A DNA stretch of 56,327 nt from Laceyella putida (GTDB taxonomy: Bacteria > Bacillota > Bacilli > Thermoactinomycetales > Thermoactinomycetaceae): positions 1 to 56,327 of the forward strand of contig NZ_JBHTBW010000046.1 in assembly GCF_042665195.1 (NCBI RefSeq), given 5' to 3'. The notes beneath the pieces are model-generated. The model made no database searches. It was not told the origin of the DNA and saw nothing but the letters and a program-made list of their open reading frames with translations. The position numbers and the translations under genes are program-made. The first letter of the stretch is position 1. Each line of letters begins with the position of its first letter. Shown here in pieces: positions 8,630-16,797 of this stretch.

Positions 8630-9503
8630 GGATTCGCCCCTTTTCGTCGTATTCATAAAATCCTTTGCCCGTCTTGCGTCCCAATTCCCCTTTGTTAACC
8701 TTTTCCTCAAGCGTCTTTGTCGGACGGTCTTCAGGGTCACCTGTCTCCGCATACCGTTGCTGCATCACATAATAAGCGACATCAATCCCGGATAGGTCAA
8801 ACAGTTGAAAGGGGCCCAACGGATGGCCAAGCGCTTTGGTCACAATCAAGTCGATATCCTCGTAATCGGCCACCCCTTGTTCGTACAGGTTGAGCGCTTC
8901 TCTTTGCATAGCCCCCAAAATCCGGTTGGCGACAAATCCGGAAATTTCTTTTTTCAGCAAAATGCCGTTCCGGTTGATCTTCCTGCATACATCCAACACC
9001 ACTTGCGCCGTCTCATCCGATGTTTGATCGCTCATAACCACCTCGATACAATCCATGACCAAGGGCGGAAAGAAAAAATGCATGTTGCACACTTTTTCCG
9101 GACGGGAAGTTACATCGGCAATCAGCGAATTGACGATCGTGGAACTGTTGGTCGCGAGAACCGCATGGGCGGGGGCTATTTCGTCCAAACGGCGAAACAC
9201 GTCCCGCTTCACTTCCAATTTCTCCACAACCGCTTCAATGACAAAATCGGCACCTTGCGCCGCTTCCTTCAGATCAGTAGTGAAGACGAGACGGGAAAAC
9301 GCGTCATTCTTTGCCGTCTCGGAGATTTTCCCTTTCTCCACCCAGTCGTTCATCCGTTCGCGCAATGAATGTTCGGCCCGCTTCAACGCCTCCTCCCGCA
9401 CATCCTGAAGAAAAGTTTGAAAGCCGCCCAATGCGCAAAGCATAGCGATCTGATGCCCCATGGAACCGCTTCCAACAACGCAAACGGTTTGAATGTCAGC
9501 CAT
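8619..9503 (-). CDS. 3-hydroxyacyl-CoA dehydrogenase (NAD-dependent)
   Basis: Oxidises 3-hydroxyacyl-CoA to 3-ketoacyl-CoA. The N-terminal Rossmann loop is GSGSMGHQIA (residues 11-20). The catalytic His is in NMHFFFPP and the second domain carries NRILGAMQREALNLYEQG and GHPLGPFQLFDLSGIDV. At about 294 residues it is the single-function type rather than the FadB/FadN fusion. The second ATG (9503) is preferred because AGAGGGG lies 7 bases before it. The gene order HCDH then crotonase suits a linear beta-oxidation step. No thiolase gene follows in this operon. Confidence 0.92.
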   Translation of the reverse strand: MADIQTVCVVGSGSMGHQIAMLCALGGFQTFLQDVREEALKRAEHSLRERMNDWVEKGKISETAKNDAFSRLVFTTDLKEAAQGADFVIEAVVEKLEVKRDVFRRLDEIAPAHAVLATNSSTIVNSLIADVTSRPEKVCNMHFFFPPLVMDCIEVVMSDQTSDETAQVVLDVCRKINRNGILLKKEISGFVANRILGAMQREALNLYEQGVADYEDIDLIVTKALGHPLGPFQLFDLSGIDVAYYVMQQRYAETGDPEDRPTKTLEEKVNKGELGRKTGKGFYEYDEKGRIRGE

Positions 9504-9548
9504 GTTCATTCCCCTCTCTCTTATGATCCGTGTTACGTAAACAAGTTC

Positions 9549-10322
9549 TCACATCGCGTTCATGCCGCCGTCGACAACCAGCACATGACCGGTGACATAA
9601 TCGGAAGCGGGAGAAGCCAAATACACAACCGCGCCTTTCAAATCGCGCTCCGAGCCAAATCGCTTCAGCGGCGTCCGCTCCAATATGGCTTCTCCCCGGT
9701 AATCCAACACCGCTTTGGACATTTTGGTCGGAAAAAACCCAGGCGCGATGGCGTTGACATGAATATCGTAGGGGGCGAGTTTGCACGCCAAATCTTTGGT
9801 GAACGCGATGACCGCCCCTTTGCTTGCATGATACCCGCTGGCGTCCAGCACACGCGGATCGGTGCCCGTCAGCCCGGCCACGGAAGCGATATTGATGATT
9901 TTGCCCGACCTCTGTTCCGCCATTTTCCGTCCCACAGCCTGAGACATGAGGAATGTTCCGGTGACATTGACCTCCATGACCGTCTTGAACTTGTCCAAAG
10001 GCATGTCCAAAACGGGGGCTCCCCAAGACATCCCGCTGTTATTCACCAAAACGTCTATCCGGCCAAAGGCGTTCACCGTTTCTTCCACCACCTGTTTCAC
10101 CGCATGTGGATCAGTGACATCACATGAAACAGCCAGGGATTGGACCCCATGCTCCTTTAGCCGCTCACTCACCCTTTGGCAAGCTTCCACCTTTCGCGAG
10201 CAAACCACCACATTGGCACCGGCCTCAGCCAACCCAGTCGCGATTTGTTCCCCCAGTCCTCGGCCTCCGCCAGTGACAATCGCCGTTTTCCCCTTCAGAC
10301 TAAACAGCTCACTCACATGCAT
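9549..10322 (-). CDS. short-chain dehydrogenase/reductase (SDR)
   Basis: Classical SDR of 257 residues, NAD(P)-dependent alcohol/ketone oxidoreductase. The cofactor loop is TGGGRGLG, the NNSG motif is in LVNNSGMSWG, the catalytic Ser is in IASVAG and the YxxxK pair is in GYHASKGA; the tail ends DYVTGHVLVVDGGMNAM. The ATG at 10322 follows GGAGGG by 6 bases, and an upstream TTG (10340) is less likely. As the second cistron after the ACAD11-like gene it may reduce a keto-acyl or oxidise a hydroxyacyl group, comparable to LvaD in the Pseudomonas lva pathway (inference). Confidence 0.9.
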   Translation of the reverse strand: MHVSELFSLKGKTAIVTGGGRGLGEQIATGLAEAGANVVVCSRKVEACQRVSERLKEHGVQSLAVSCDVTDPHAVKQVVEETVNAFGRIDVLVNNSGMSWGAPVLDMPLDKFKTVMEVNVTGTFLMSQAVGRKMAEQRSGKIINIASVAGLTGTDPRVLDASGYHASKGAVIAFTKDLACKLAPYDIHVNAIAPGFFPTKMSKAVLDYRGEAILERTPLKRFGSERDLKGAVVYLASPASDYVTGHVLVVDGGMNAM

Positions 10323-10350
10323 GCGCTTCCCTCCGGTCAAAATAGTCTTG

Positions 10351-11568
10351 CTACTGTCGATGAACAGACTGCTCCTTTAACTCCAATCTGGCCACAGACA
10401 TGCGATGAACCTCATCCGGACCGTCGGCAATACGCAGGGTGCGGGCATTGGCCCAATGCATGGCCAAAGGAAAATCATCAGACACCCCTGCGGCACCCAG
10501 TGCTTGTATCGCCCGATCCAACACATTTAAGGCCACTTGGGGCGCCATTACCTTGATCATGGCAATCTCTTTGCGCGCTTCTTTGTTCCCTACTCGATCC
10601 ATCATGTAGGCCGCCTTTAATGTCAATAAGCGCGCCTGTTCAATCTCGATGCGCGAATCGGCTATCCACTGCTGAACCACTCCTTGTTCCGCAAGAGACT
10701 TACCAAATGCCACCCGGGTTTGCGCACGCTGGCACAGGATGGAAAGCGCCCGTTCCGCCACACCGATCAACCGCATGCAGTGATGAATGCGCCCAGGTCC
10801 CAAGCGCCCTTGGGCAATGGCGAATCCTTTCCCTTCTTCCCAAATGATATTTTCTTTGGGCACACGCACCTGGTTAAACTCGATTTCCGCATGTCCATGC
10901 GGGGCATGATCATAGCCAAAAACAGGCAACGTGCGGATGATTTCCACGCCAGGCGCATCCAGCGGCACGATTATCATCGAGTGACGTTCATGCTTTGGCG
11001 CATCGGGATTGGTGAGCCCCATGACAATGGCAAACCGGCAACGGGGATCGCCCGCTCCGGATGACCACCATTTGCGCCCGGTGATGACATACTCATTCCC
11101 GTCCCGCTCAATGCGTGTGCGCATATTGGTTGCATCGGAGGAAGCCACATCCGGTTCCGTCATCGAAAAGCACGAGCGGATCTCTCCCTCCAAAAGAGGG
11201 ATCAACCATTTTTCCTTTTGCTCTTGGCTTCCATAATAATAAAGAACCTCCATATTCCCGGTGTCGGGTGCCGCACAGTTAAAAACCTCCGGTGCGATAA
11301 CCGAACGCCCCATCAATTCGCACAAAGGGGCATACTCCAGGTTGTTGAGTCCGGCCCCGTATGTGCTGTCAGGCAGAAACAAATTCCACAATCCTTCCTT
11401 GCGCGCCTCTGCTTTCATCTCCTCCATGATCGGCGGATTTTTCCAGCGTGTCCCCTGTTGGTTCAGCTGCGCTTCTACCGCCTTCTCATTGGGGTAAATC
11501 ACCTTTTCCATAAATTGCTCCAACTTGTCCCGCCACCGCTTAACCTTGTCCGAGTAATCAAAATTCAC
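10351..11568 (-). CDS. acyl-CoA dehydrogenase of the ACAD10/ACAD11 type (first gene of operon)
   Basis: Flavoprotein of about 405 residues. The distinctive stretches FNCAAPDTGNMEVL, MTEPDVASSDATNM, GRKWWSSGAGDPRC, QGRLGPGRIHHCMRL and RIADGPDEVHRM are those of the C-terminal domain of human ACAD10/ACAD11 and bacterial relatives, and are unlike the FadE encoded further down the operon. The GTG at 11568 is preferred: GGGGAGGGAAGG lies just upstream, while the ATG at 11607 has its ribosome site too close. It is divergent from a TetR gene. Paired with the APH kinase it may process 4-phospho-acyl-CoA (inference from family). Confidence 0.88.
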   Translation of the reverse strand: MNFDYSDKVKRWRDKLEQFMEKVIYPNEKAVEAQLNQQGTRWKNPPIMEEMKAEARKEGLWNLFLPDSTYGAGLNNLEYAPLCELMGRSVIAPEVFNCAAPDTGNMEVLYYYGSQEQKEKWLIPLLEGEIRSCFSMTEPDVASSDATNMRTRIERDGNEYVITGRKWWSSGAGDPRCRFAIVMGLTNPDAPKHERHSMIIVPLDAPGVEIIRTLPVFGYDHAPHGHAEIEFNQVRVPKENIIWEEGKGFAIAQGRLGPGRIHHCMRLIGVAERALSILCQRAQTRVAFGKSLAEQGVVQQWIADSRIEIEQARLLTLKAAYMMDRVGNKEARKEIAMIKVMAPQVALNVLDRAIQALGAAGVSDDFPLAMHWANARTLRIADGPDEVHRMSVARLELKEQSVHRQ

Positions 11569-11663
11569 GCTTTGCCTTCCCTCCCCTTTAAGCACGATCA
11601 GTGCCATTCCTTATCAACCAAGATCTCCCATGATGCCAACCCAATAATGATCTTTGCATCAAT

Positions 11664-11681
11664 ATTGACATAGGTGTCAAT
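11664..11681. promoter_or_regulatory. palindromic TetR-type operator with divergent promoter region
   Basis: A perfect 7-bp inverted repeat with 4-base spacer (ATTGACATAGGTGTCAAT) lies between the divergent TetR gene and the acyl-CoA operon. TTGACA is present on both strands, and on the plus strand TAAATT follows at 16 bases, so the dyad overlaps a -35 box. A second imperfect dyad (TATTGTCAATA) lies near 11710. The position and symmetry fit autoregulation and operon repression by the neighbouring TetR protein, released by an acyl-CoA or acid (inference). Confidence 0.65.
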
Positions 11682-11761
11682 CTATCTAAATTGTCGTATA
11701 ATAATATATTATTGTCAATATATCTTATTATTTATTAAATTAAAAATGAGGTGTTCTTCTT

Positions 11762-12388
11762 ATGACGATGAAAGAAAACCGGCAACAGCGTAGAAAAACC
11801 AAAACCAAAAACGCCATCCGCCAAGCGGCATTGCATTTGTTTCTCACAACGGGTTACCACCAGACCAATGTAAAGGACATCATGAATTCGGCCGATTTGG
11901 GATATGGGACCTTTTATCAATACTACGAATCTAAACTGGATGTGTTAATCGAACAGGCAAATGAAGTGTATGAAATGATCACCACCCGTTATCAAAAACC
12001 CCCCTCCGCGGAAAAAAGTATATATAAACGCACGGTAAACAGCATTTATAATGTTTTTTACACCTGCAATACGCACAGGAAAGTGATGACTGTTTTAAAA
12101 CAAATGCGGCACCTGGAAGAGGACGCAAACAAACTCTGGGACAAAATCATGAAAGAGTTACTTCATCGGTTGGAATTCGACATCACTTGGAGCATGGATA
12201 AAGGATTGTGTCGGAATGTTGACAGGGAATTGGCCATCGCTTCCCTGTACGGGATGGTGCTTGGGGCTCTGGACTACTTGCTCAAACAGGAACGGACTGA
12301 TGAAAACATCCTGGAGTTGGCCGAACAATTCTCCCTTCTCTTTAAAGAATCCATCTTCGTCAAGGATGAAATGCCTCCGCTTGAATAG
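11762..12388 (+). CDS. TetR/AcrR family regulator, likely controls the acyl-CoA operon
   Basis: A 208-residue protein with an N-terminal TetR helix-turn-helix (residues about 8-55: KNAIRQAALHLFLTTGYHQTNVKDIMNSADLGYGTFYQYY) and an all-helical ligand domain. The start ATG follows AATGAGGTG by 10 bases. It is transcribed away from the eight-gene catabolic operon and a palindrome lies between them, which makes it the probable local repressor, comparable in role to Bacillus FadR. The ligand is unknown; a CoA ester is a family-based guess. Confidence 0.88.
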   Translation: MTMKENRQQRRKTKTKNAIRQAALHLFLTTGYHQTNVKDIMNSADLGYGTFYQYYESKLDVLIEQANEVYEMITTRYQKPPSAEKSIYKRTVNSIYNVFYTCNTHRKVMTVLKQMRHLEEDANKLWDKIMKELLHRLEFDITWSMDKGLCRNVDRELAIASLYGMVLGALDYLLKQERTDENILELAEQFSLLFKESIFVKDEMPPLE

Positions 12389-12513
12389 CATGATGCCTAT
12401 CGATCGAGGAGGCCATTTTTCTTAAACCCCGGCTGTGATATACTTACTTCAACTAAAAATGCGTCCACCAGTGAACGCGTATTAGTAAAGATCTGAGTAA
12501 AGGGTGATTTTAA

Positions 12514-13059
12514 ATGAAAATATCCGTCATCCTGGGAAGCTCCCGTGAGAATGGGAATTCAGAGACCCTTGCACGTCGTGTGTGCGAAGGGATCGATGTG
12601 GAATGGATTACACTGAGCGAAAAGAACATTCACCCCATCGTCGACCAACGTCATACAGAGAACGGCTTTGATCCGGTTGACGATGATTATGAAGATGTGA
12701 TCCAACAAGTGATGGACAGTGACATTCTTATTTTCAGCACGCCTTTGTATTGGTATGGCATGTCCGGCCATATGAAAAACTTTGTTGACCGTTGGTCGCA
12801 AAGCTTGCGAAACACCGCCTATGATTTTAAAGGCAAAATGAAGGGTAAGCCCGCTTACGTGATCATTTCCGGCGGGGAGTCTGCCAAGATCAAAGGATTG
12901 CCCCTGGTTCAACAGTTCCAGTACATATTTGAATTCATGAATATGAAGTTTGCGGGCTATATCATCGGCAGGGGATCCAAGCCGGGCGAAGTGTTGAATG
13001 ATGAGGTTGCTTTGCAAGAGGCCGACCATCTTAACCGTATGCTGAAATCACGCGGCTAA
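12514..13059 (+). CDS. NAD(P)H-dependent FMN reductase / flavodoxin-fold oxidoreductase
   Basis: A 181-residue flavodoxin-fold protein of the NADPH-dependent FMN reductase family. The phosphate-binding loop GSSRENGNSETLA is at residues 8-20 and the flavin-contacting STPLYWYGMSGHMKNFVDRW is near 75-94. It probably reduces quinones, nitro compounds or free flavin using NAD(P)H. AAAGGGTGAT precedes the ATG. It is a single gene bounded by its own terminator; the upstream TetR gene is on the same strand but about 125 bases away. Confidence 0.88.
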   Translation: MKISVILGSSRENGNSETLARRVCEGIDVEWITLSEKNIHPIVDQRHTENGFDPVDDDYEDVIQQVMDSDILIFSTPLYWYGMSGHMKNFVDRWSQSLRNTAYDFKGKMKGKPAYVIISGGESAKIKGLPLVQQFQYIFEFMNMKFAGYIIGRGSKPGEVLNDEVALQEADHLNRMLKSRG

Positions 13060-13079
13060 CGTTGAATACTCATGTGGCT

Positions 13080-13105
13080 GAGCAAGTGTGTCGCTTGCTC
13101 TTTTT
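13080..13105 (+). terminator. rho-independent terminator of the flavoprotein gene
   Basis: A 7-bp stem GAGCAAG / CTTGCTC with a 7-base loop is followed directly by TTTTT, 20 bases after the stop codon. Confidence 0.85.
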
Positions 13106-13122
13106 ATTGTGAACAAAAGCAT

Positions 13123-13155
13123 AAAAAAGTGCAGGTGAAGAACCTGCACTTTTTT
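13123..13155. terminator. bidirectional terminator hairpin
   Basis: A perfect 14-bp stem (AAAAAAGTGCAGGT with its complement, loop of 5) gives an A tract on one side and a T tract on the other, so it can act in both directions. It separates the flavoprotein gene from the leftward DUF418 gene. A further small hairpin (CTTTGCGGATCGCAAAG) lies near 13213. Nothing else is visible between 13160 and 13357. Confidence 0.75.
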
Positions 13156-13357
13156 ATGCGCTGTAACTTCGATTTATTGTGACTATGCGGAATCTGTTCC
13201 GTCTCCTCTTTGCGGATCGCAAAGGAGTTCAAAGAACCAGTAATCACAGATAATCAAGAACAATGTGTCTTGCGGTACGCTTTACCATTGGCAATTGTGC
13301 CATTATAGACAGCTTTGCTTGCTTGACGTGAAGTTTCCGCCAAGTAATGAGGCCTCT

Positions 13358-14491
13358 TTATATTTGTCTTTTTTTAACCGGCAGTTCGGATAATCTCCTC
13401 CATACCCATTCAACAGGACCAGTGGGAAAAATACGCAACCAACCATGTGAGAACGCCATCAGTAAGACGGAAATAAGCAACCACATCCCCACTGTGAACA
13501 ACGAACCGTAGGTGCTGCCCAAACCCAATCCCCAACCGTAAAAAATAAAGGAAGCGATTATATTTTGCAGCATGTAACAGCTGAGCGCTGTTTTCCCTAT
13601 TTCCTCAAAACGTGCCATTAGACTGGAAAACCAACTAACTTCCATGATCTTCGCGATTAGCGTATATCCCATGGACAAGATAGGAGCAAACAAATAACGC
13701 ACAGGGAGAATGAAAAATCCTCCAGGAACAAAAATAAGCAAATTTAACGGTAAACCCAGTCCGAGTCCCCAGCGCAACATTTTTCTTCTGATTGCTCGTC
13801 CCTTTTCGTCAGGCGCAAACGCACCGGAACGCATCAGCATCACGCCAAAGAGAAACAGGAAAATGTTCATGGGCAAAATCCCAATCGCCTCGATCCGGTA
13901 AGACCAAAAATGATCGTAGCGATATTGGATTTGTTCCACCCAGGTGCCGTACTGATAAAGCGCTACAGGATCGGCTATAGAAGTGTCGGAATGAAGAGGG
14001 TTTGTAATGGCAAGGAGAGTGAATAATGAGGATATCATCAAGACATGAAGAATTCCGAAAGCAATCATGGTTCTTTTGATCGCCTGGGTGCCCCGTTCCA
14101 CGATAAAAGCGACAATCATGGCGGTTACGGCATAACTCATCAAAATGTCGTATTCCATCACGAGTAAGTAATGCAAAAACCCGTCAACCAACAATAAAAA
14201 AGATGTCCACAAGTATAATCCAGGCCATGTTTGACCAAGGCGTGCCGCTTTTCTTCTTTTCAACTCCAGACCAACGCCAAACATAATGGTCAACATTCCC
14301 AGAAACTTACCGTTCACAAGAAGCGAAACCACCGTTGCGATGATATGATCAGGATTTGTCCACCATGGCGCGTCTGAATTCGAAAACATGGCTTCCAGAC
14401 TCCCCAGATCGGCGAAAATCCAAATGTTCGTCCCAAGTGTGCCAATAATGGCAAATCCTCTTAAAACATCCAGCAATCTAATTCTATGCAT
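13358..14491 (-). CDS. DUF418 family multi-pass membrane protein
   Basis: A 377-residue integral membrane protein with about ten hydrophobic segments. It opens with RIRLLDVLRGFAIIGTLGTNI, the typical start of the YeiB/DUF418 family, and ends with the family's C-terminal DUF418 region (FEEIGKTALSCYMLQN, then MWLLISVLLMAFSHGWLR and GPVEWVWRRL). The family is related to membrane acyltransferases but its substrate is not established. The ATG at 14491 has GGAGG 7 bases upstream; an in-frame ATG at 14524 lacks one. A TetR gene lies divergently upstream. Confidence 0.85.
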   Translation of the reverse strand: MHRIRLLDVLRGFAIIGTLGTNIWIFADLGSLEAMFSNSDAPWWTNPDHIIATVVSLLVNGKFLGMLTIMFGVGLELKRRKAARLGQTWPGLYLWTSFLLLVDGFLHYLLVMEYDILMSYAVTAMIVAFIVERGTQAIKRTMIAFGILHVLMISSLFTLLAITNPLHSDTSIADPVALYQYGTWVEQIQYRYDHFWSYRIEAIGILPMNIFLFLFGVMLMRSGAFAPDEKGRAIRRKMLRWGLGLGLPLNLLIFVPGGFFILPVRYLFAPILSMGYTLIAKIMEVSWFSSLMARFEEIGKTALSCYMLQNIIASFIFYGWGLGLGSTYGSLFTVGMWLLISVLLMAFSHGWLRIFPTGPVEWVWRRLSELPVKKRQI

Positions 14492-14542
14492 ATCATGCCT
14501 CCATGAGTTAGTCTTTGATGCCAACTTCCATGCTAAAGAAAA

Positions 14543-14734
14543 TCAACAACTTTTTTTCTTCCTAGGCCAAATTGTATAGCTAAAACTCCACAAAAAATCT
14601 ATGCCAAGCACAAATGACCAGCGGAGGGTTATGTTAAGCAGTTCATGTGTCCGGCTTGTGTCATTGACAAAGAATATCATTCCGATTAACAATAGGTTTC
14701 CGATTGACCATGCGAGCAAATGCCGATATGCCAA
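14543..14734 (-). CDS. possible small membrane protein (doubtful)
   Basis: A 63-residue frame with two hydrophobic stretches (LLIGMIFFV and WSFVLGIDFLWSF) and a basic tail PRKKKSC. Its TTG start would lie inside the divergent TetR gene and has no ribosome site; an internal ATG at 14680 would give 45 residues. It may be a remnant of a larger membrane protein, or chance. It is listed because its composition is protein-like and it is co-oriented with the DUF418 gene. Confidence 0.2.
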   Translation of the reverse strand: MAYRHLLAWSIGNLLLIGMIFFVNDTSRTHELLNITLRWSFVLGIDFLWSFSYTIWPRKKKSC

Positions 14735-15318
14735 AGATTGTTGATCACGAAAAACAAAGAGAAAAACTGGCCAAAGCCACTTGGAGGGTCATTCGCCAAG
14801 GAGGCATAGGACAAGCGTCCTTCCGAAATATAGCCGAGGAGGCTGGCGCATCCGTTGGTTCAATTCGCCATTATTTTCCCACACAGTCTGAACTCCTGGC
14901 TTTTTCAATGAAACTGATATCCGATCGGATAAACCAACGAATCCGTAACATCAAATGGTCGGATTCACCATTTGAGGGCATGAAACAATTATTGCGAGAG
15001 ATATTGCCCATGGATGAAGAACAAAGAATAGAAACGGAGGTATGGTTTGCATTCACAGCGAAAGCGCTTGTCGACCCCACACTTCAGCCTTTCAGCAATG
15101 AGATATATGATGAGCTACGGTCAGTATTTACATTCATTATTGAGCATCTAATCAAACTTGATCTTGCAGTACCCGATCTGGATGTGGAAATGGAAGTGGA
15201 GCGAATGTATGCACTGATTGATGGATTGGCTGTACACGCCATTCTCCGACCGGATCGGCTAAAGCCAGATATGATTGAATCTGTAGTCAATCATCATTTA
15301 AAATCACTCTGTCGCTAA
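14704..15318 (+). CDS. TetR family regulator (BetI/PksA-like)
   Basis: About 200 residues with an N-terminal helix-turn-helix (KATWRVIRQGGIGQASFRNIAEEAGASVGSIRHYFPTQSELL) and a C-terminal helical domain ending in the DGLAVHAILRPDRL segment common to BetI-like regulators. The start is uncertain: TTG at 14704 (AGG 7 bases upstream), ATG at 14710 or ATG at 14728. A short palindrome TGTCATTGACA and a possible promoter (TTGACA, 17 bp, TAACAA) lie at 14662-14694. The divergent DUF418 gene is a plausible target. Confidence 0.85.
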   Translation: MTMRANADMPKIVDHEKQREKLAKATWRVIRQGGIGQASFRNIAEEAGASVGSIRHYFPTQSELLAFSMKLISDRINQRIRNIKWSDSPFEGMKQLLREILPMDEEQRIETEVWFAFTAKALVDPTLQPFSNEIYDELRSVFTFIIEHLIKLDLAVPDLDVEMEVERMYALIDGLAVHAILRPDRLKPDMIESVVNHHLKSLCR

Positions 15319-15328
15319 TCGGTGTGGG

Positions 15329-15405
15329 CATTATTGAAAAGGACCGGAAATCTCCACATAGAGATTTCCGGTCCTTTCTCGTAAAAAACGAGCTTTTCAA
15401 TAATG
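15329..15405. terminator. nested three-stem hairpin, probable bidirectional terminator
   Basis: An outer 13-bp stem (15329-15341 with 15393-15405, CATTATTGAAAAG and its complement) encloses two hairpins: a perfect 14-bp stem at 15341-15354/15361-15374 and CTCGT/ACGAG at 15378-15382/15388-15392. The whole can fold as a three-way junction on either strand. It lies between the TetR stop and yunB, so termination is the most likely role. Confidence 0.65.
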
Positions 15406-15474
15406 GCTTCTTTTTTTCAATTGTTCATAATAGATATAAGGGTAATCACTCTGTGTTAAAGGTGGGCTTCAGCC

Positions 15475-16290
15475 ATGCTGAAACGGCGCCGATTCCTCTT
15501 TAGACGGCCATGGCCGTTTTCTCTGAAATGGATAAAACAACTGGCTCAACCAATCCGTTTGCGCCGGGCATCTGGCTTTGCCACGCGCAAAATCGCTCCG
15601 CCCCCCACCCCCTCAGGCCATCCGATCCGTATGGGGTCGCGTGGGTGGCGGGTAAAGCTCTTTCTTCTCGTCCTCATCTTTTTAGTCATATGCGCTTTTC
15701 CCTTATGGTTGATCGAATCCCAATTTGAACCGACCCTCGCCACCATCGCCAAAACGGAGGCCAAGAAAATCGTTCAACAAGCTTTCTTAAAAGGAGTGGA
15801 AGATATCCAGCAATCTCTGAACAAGGAGAAAAAACAGGTCGCTTATTTGCACAAGGATCAACAAGGCCGGATCGCAGGCATCAGCTTTGACAGCCATGCG
15901 GAAGGCATGATATATCAAACGCTGACGAATCGGATCTTGCATGAGCTAAAGGAATCGCAAGACCGTGAACTCCATATCTCTCTGGGAAAAATTGCGGAAA
16001 GCAGCATCTTATCTGACTTTGGCCCCAGTATTCCATTGGAAGTCTGGATAGAGGGGTCTCCCCATGTCACCTTGACGACGAAAATGGAGGAAACAGGGAT
16101 TAACACCACCATGGTAAACATCTTGGTGCATGCGGACATCGAAATCTCCACCTTGATGCCTTTTGCCAAAGAGCACTTTGCCGTCAAGTTTGATTACCCC
16201 ATTATCCGGGAGCTCGTTGTGGGAGAAGTGCCCAGCATCATGCCCGATGCGAATAAAACCAAAACGATCCCGCTGGTGCCTAGTCAATAA
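15475..16290 (+). CDS. yunB: sporulation protein YunB
   Basis: A 271-residue protein with one N-terminal membrane helix (about residues 61-80, LFLLVLIFLVICAFPLWLI) after a long Arg-rich cytoplasmic segment, then an extracytoplasmic domain containing IAKTEAKKIVQQA and, near the end, FDYPIIRELVVGEVPSI, which are YunB hallmarks. In Bacillus subtilis yunB is a mother-cell (sigma-E) gene needed for normal sporulation; the molecular role is not known. The N-terminus is longer than usual. AAAGGTGGG lies 12 bases before the ATG, so a slightly different start is possible. Confidence 0.88.
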   Translation: MLKRRRFLFRRPWPFSLKWIKQLAQPIRLRRASGFATRKIAPPPTPSGHPIRMGSRGWRVKLFLLVLIFLVICAFPLWLIESQFEPTLATIAKTEAKKIVQQAFLKGVEDIQQSLNKEKKQVAYLHKDQQGRIAGISFDSHAEGMIYQTLTNRILHELKESQDRELHISLGKIAESSILSDFGPSIPLEVWIEGSPHVTLTTKMEETGINTTMVNILVHADIEISTLMPFAKEHFAVKFDYPIIRELVVGEVPSIMPDANKTKTIPLVPSQ

Positions 16291-16346
16291 TAGGATTTGG
16301 AAACGAATTCATTTTATCGCGCTACTTAAGTGAGGGTTCTTATCAC

Positions 16347-16395
16347 GCAAAATCCCGAATCCAACCCTTCAAGTGGTTGAAAATCGGGGTTTTGC
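16347..16395. terminator. hairpin after yunB
   Basis: A 12-bp stem (GCAAAATCCCGA / TCGGGGTTTTGC, one G-T pair) encloses a second small stem CAACC/GGTTG. It lies 57 bases after yunB and just before the end of a leftward small gene, and probably acts as a transcription stop for one or both. Confidence 0.5.
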
Positions 16396-16401
16396 ATTGA
16401 T

Positions 16402-16638
16402 CTATCTTGCGTAATCCTTCACTTTTTTTCTTATTTCAGATAAAATTTTGTCCACCCATTTTTCCACATGGATACCCACGAAAAACGGAAGCAATAAAAC
16501 ATTGAGTGATCCTGAAAAGGTATCATCATGAGCTTCTCCACTCATCAAAAAATGATTCTTTATTTTTAACACGCCTTTTTGTTCATATTGCTTGGAGGAT
16601 TCGTTTTGTATATAAAGAAATTTTAACTTGATGGGCAT
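16402..16638 (-). CDS. small hypothetical protein
   Basis: A 78-residue protein with a basic start (MPIKLKFLYIQ), a hydrophobic patch (LNVLLLPFFVGI) and a charged C-terminal helix (KWVDKILSEIRKKVKDY). No family is recognised. No ribosome site precedes the ATG, so the true start may differ or this may be the end of a decayed gene. It is convergent with yunB. Confidence 0.35.
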   Translation of the reverse strand: MPIKLKFLYIQNESSKQYEQKGVLKIKNHFLMSGEAHDDTFSGSLNVLLLPFFVGIHVEKWVDKILSEIRKKVKDYAR

Positions 16639-16689
16639 GTGAGTACTGAATTTTCCGTTTTAAACCGATTGAATGGAAGGCGTGGGAAT

Positions 16690-16790
16690 GTTCAAGACAA
16701 TGAATCCGCAACGGGTGAAATGTGCTCAAGAGATGGCGGAAGCCAGAAGAGGATGTTGAGGAGCTGGAAAAATCTCTAAATAAGTGGGGG
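16690..16790 (+). pseudogene. short frameshifted coding remnant upstream of the alcohol dehydrogenase
   Basis: One frame reads MFKTMNPQRVKCAQEMAEARRGC then stops near 16760. A second frame across the same bases reads KPEEDVEELEKSLNKWG. Together they look like a short protein broken by a frameshift near 16740. The family is not recognised and chance cannot be excluded. Confidence 0.2.
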
Positions 16791-16797
16791 ATAAAAA

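Noticed and set aside
8630..8752. N-terminal extension of the enoyl-CoA hydratase up to 8752
   Set aside because: It would overlap the dehydrogenase gene by over 130 bases, the extra residues are basic and non-homologous, and a good ribosome site precedes GTG 8629.
14703..14714. ATTGACCATGCG identical to half of the first rph dyad
   Set aside because: The second half-site is missing (AGCAAA follows) and the sequence lies at the start of a coding region, so it is probably chance.
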